33,283 nucleotides of DNA from the NCBI GenBank assembly GCA_015057305.1, contig SVES01000008.1, forward strand, positions 59,361-92,643, in the 5' to 3' direction. The position numbers were made by a program, and so were the translations under genes. Below, one piece after another: positions 33,283 through 33,283 of this stretch. How positions within the stretch are numbered: the first letter of the stretch is position 1; each line of letters opens with the position of its first letter. This DNA is from Pseudobutyrivibrio ruminis. Lineage in GTDB: Bacteria; Bacillota; Clostridia; Lachnospirales; Lachnospiraceae. The notes beneath the pieces were generated by a model. It was given only the letters and a program-made list of their open reading frames with translations, was not told the DNA's origin and made no database searches.

Positions 33283-33283
33283 A

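Overview
The window is AT-rich and reads as chromosomal DNA of a Firmicutes/Clostridia bacterium, most likely Lachnospiraceae (Butyrivibrio, Pseudobutyrivibrio or Roseburia-like). That placement is an inference from the gene families (MecA, a PyrDK-type dihydroorotate dehydrogenase, DUF3737 next to MalY, a YesMN-type two-component system) and from the strong AGGAGG ribosome binding sites. No tRNA, rRNA, transposase, phage gene or CRISPR array was seen.

Left part (1-2.9 kb): the 5' end of a secreted protein on the minus strand, a membrane-bound LuxR-type regulator, a 55-residue FlbD-like protein, and a DUF2798 membrane protein with a well-formed promoter overlapped by an inverted repeat. Next, on the minus strand, come mecA with its own promoter and a pyrimidine cluster transcribed pyrC-pyrF-pyrK-pyrD (3.7-7.7 kb). 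Between pyrC and an aspartate kinase lies about 830 bp without an intact gene. It is filled by two roughly 343-bp arms in inverted orientation that look like decayed copies of one coding sequence. The aspartate kinase and the adjoining three-gene ABC importer (9.9-12.8 kb) each carry the same 20-bp operator-like inverted repeat just upstream, which suggests joint control.

Middle part (12.9-20 kb): a Dps ferritin; a coupled operon of DUF3737 protein, MalY-type C-S lyase and an unknown protein, preceded by a promoter and a leader hairpin; an Mbeg1-like (DUF2974) hydrolase with a membrane tail; and a PAS-GGDEF-EAL protein whose GGDEF site is degenerate but whose EAL site is intact.

Right part (20-33.3 kb): an L-rhamnose island. 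rhaB, a fucose/arabinose-isomerase-like gene and rhaD form one operon, divergent from a cupin-AraC regulator. A four-gene CUT2-type sugar importer is divergent from a YesN/YesM two-component system. The importer brings in the sugar, the isomerase and kinase convert it to rhamnulose 1-phosphate, and RhaD splits that to DHAP and lactaldehyde. The isomerase is not the classical RhaA, so it appears to be a substitute enzyme.

The most notable non-coding signal is a family of three roughly 95-110 bp hairpins with a nearly identical 80-bp core. They sit at exactly the three convergent gene junctions of the window (2.8, 13.4 and 25.0 kb). Their outer stems differ but remain paired, and each can serve as a two-way terminator.
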